NCBI GenBank assembly: GCA_029834535.1
Contig: JAQMWT010000074.1
Coordinates: 148,980 to 212,979 of the forward strand
Source: Chrysophaeum taylorii
Lineage: Eukaryota > Sar > Pelagophyceae > Pelagomonadales > Pelagomonadaceae
Reading direction: 5' to 3'
DNA length: 64,000 nt
The position numbers were made by a program, and so were the translations under genes. Within the stretch, counting starts at the first letter, position 1. Each line of letters begins with the position of its first letter. The notes below the pieces were generated by a model. That model was not told where the DNA came from. It worked only from the letters and a program-made list of their open reading frames with translations, and did not search any database. Below are positions 63,561 to 64,000 of the stretch, one piece after another.

Positions 63561-64000
63561 TTTTGGCGTTGGGCCATGGAAACGCTGACTTCATCTCTGA
63601 GCGCATGCCATGCCTCTAATCCTGATATATGACGCCATATGAAATGCTACATGAAACTCTCCCCGTGTGATTTTCTTCGTGTTTGGGGCTGTCCTGCTGC
63701 GATTCTTACTGGCGACAAATGGCCTAAAGCTATGCAAATCGGTATCTTCATTGGGTATCCTCTGCAGGCCCTGGATATCGTATATTGCTTCAACGCCCCA
63801 CTGGTCCTGTCATCCACACCTCTGATGTTGTTTTTGATGAAAATTTTGCTCTGCGTAAGTCTCTGTCCTCTCAACCCCTTCCTCCGTCTCTTGTGGATTC
63901 TCGTTTTCCTGACTTATTTTATTACGACCCTCGTTTTATCTTCCGCTGTTGCTCCCTTGTCTTCTGTTTTTAGCAATACGTAACTGAACGAAGTAGCACA

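Larger units (their letters stand above)
60850..64000 (+). mobile_element. Ty1/copia-type retrotransposon 2, cut by the window edge
   Basis: A shortened LTR (about 60850-60953) similar to the distal part of element 1's LTRs is followed by TGG and the same leader (GTTCGTTTCGATCGAAC). The interior, in order: gag start (61054 on, frameshifted), zinc knuckle CHFCGIPGHHQKDC near 61920, protease VVYDTGANVNLFNS near 62380, pre-integrase FDLWHARLGHYSPSY near 62920, integrase pieces to about 63560, and the integrase C-side DFLRVWGCPA near 63670 and HTSDVVFDENFAL near 63810. RT and RNase H should lie beyond 64000. Frames switch several times, so the copy is probably inactive, yet better preserved than element 1. 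Confidence 0.85.

Noticed and set aside
1-64000. tRNA or rRNA genes, CRISPR arrays, bacterial operons
   Set aside because: I looked for B-box-like GGTTCGAATCC stretches, rRNA core blocks and regularly spaced direct repeats and saw none. A covariance-model scan would be needed to exclude tRNAs firmly.

Overview
This window looks like nuclear DNA of a unicellular eukaryote, most plausibly a microalga or another protist with stramenopile- or haptophyte-like gene content. That placement is inference. What the sequence shows directly is long intron-free reading frames with eukaryotic families (a protein disulfide isomerase, an EF-hand protein with an N-terminal lipidation motif, large ankyrin proteins), a Ty1/copia LTR retrotransposon with a perfect 5-bp target duplication, Helitron-type Pif1-like helicase fragments, a short inverted-repeat element, and many microsatellites. 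I saw no operons, Shine-Dalgarno sites, rRNA, tRNA or CRISPR arrays.

Eight genes stand out from a background of decayed repeats. They are a GH26-like glycoside hydrolase (4527-5393, +), a secreted cysteine-rich orphan (11863-13533, -), an ankyrin protein (20485-22041, +), a giant ankyrin/TPR/STAND-NTPase/ankyrin protein (25664-31174, +), an EF-hand protein (43096-43617, +), a short-chain dehydrogenase (46129-46977, +), a PDI-like thioredoxin protein (54454-55671, +) and an FkbM-type methyltransferase with an unassigned C-terminal part (59445-60725, -).

Region by region: 1-4.5 kb is non-genic, with a decayed dispersed repeat that recurs at 32.8-34.3 kb. 5.4-10.6 kb holds broken coding remnants, including part of a reverse transcriptase. 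10.6-11.6 kb is the first of four Helitron-helicase fragments (others at 38.9-40.2, 45.2-46.0 and 56.3-57.7 kb). 14.4-17.1 kb is a decayed coiled-coil repeat with an inverted partner at 48.2-49.4 kb. 17.1-20.4 kb has only weak reading frames. 20.5-31.2 kb carries the two ankyrin genes, with minisatellites and a short inverted-repeat element between them. 31-43 kb is mostly repeat-derived. 43.9-45.3 kb carries clusters of short repeated motifs. 49.5-54.4 kb is a complete but degenerate copia element, and 60.85 kb to the right edge is a second, better preserved copia copy cut by the window.

The genes do not form one pathway. The most interesting object is the 1836-residue protein, whose layout (helical N-terminus, ankyrin, SAM-like, TPR, P-loop NTPase with winged-helix-like tail, about 18-20 ankyrin repeats) is that of an NLR-like signalling ATPase. 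A smaller ankyrin protein with the same repeat style and C-terminal tail lies 3.6 kb upstream. Also notable is that three genes (SDR, PDI, methyltransferase) each have a transposon terminus within about 50-125 bp of their start codons.
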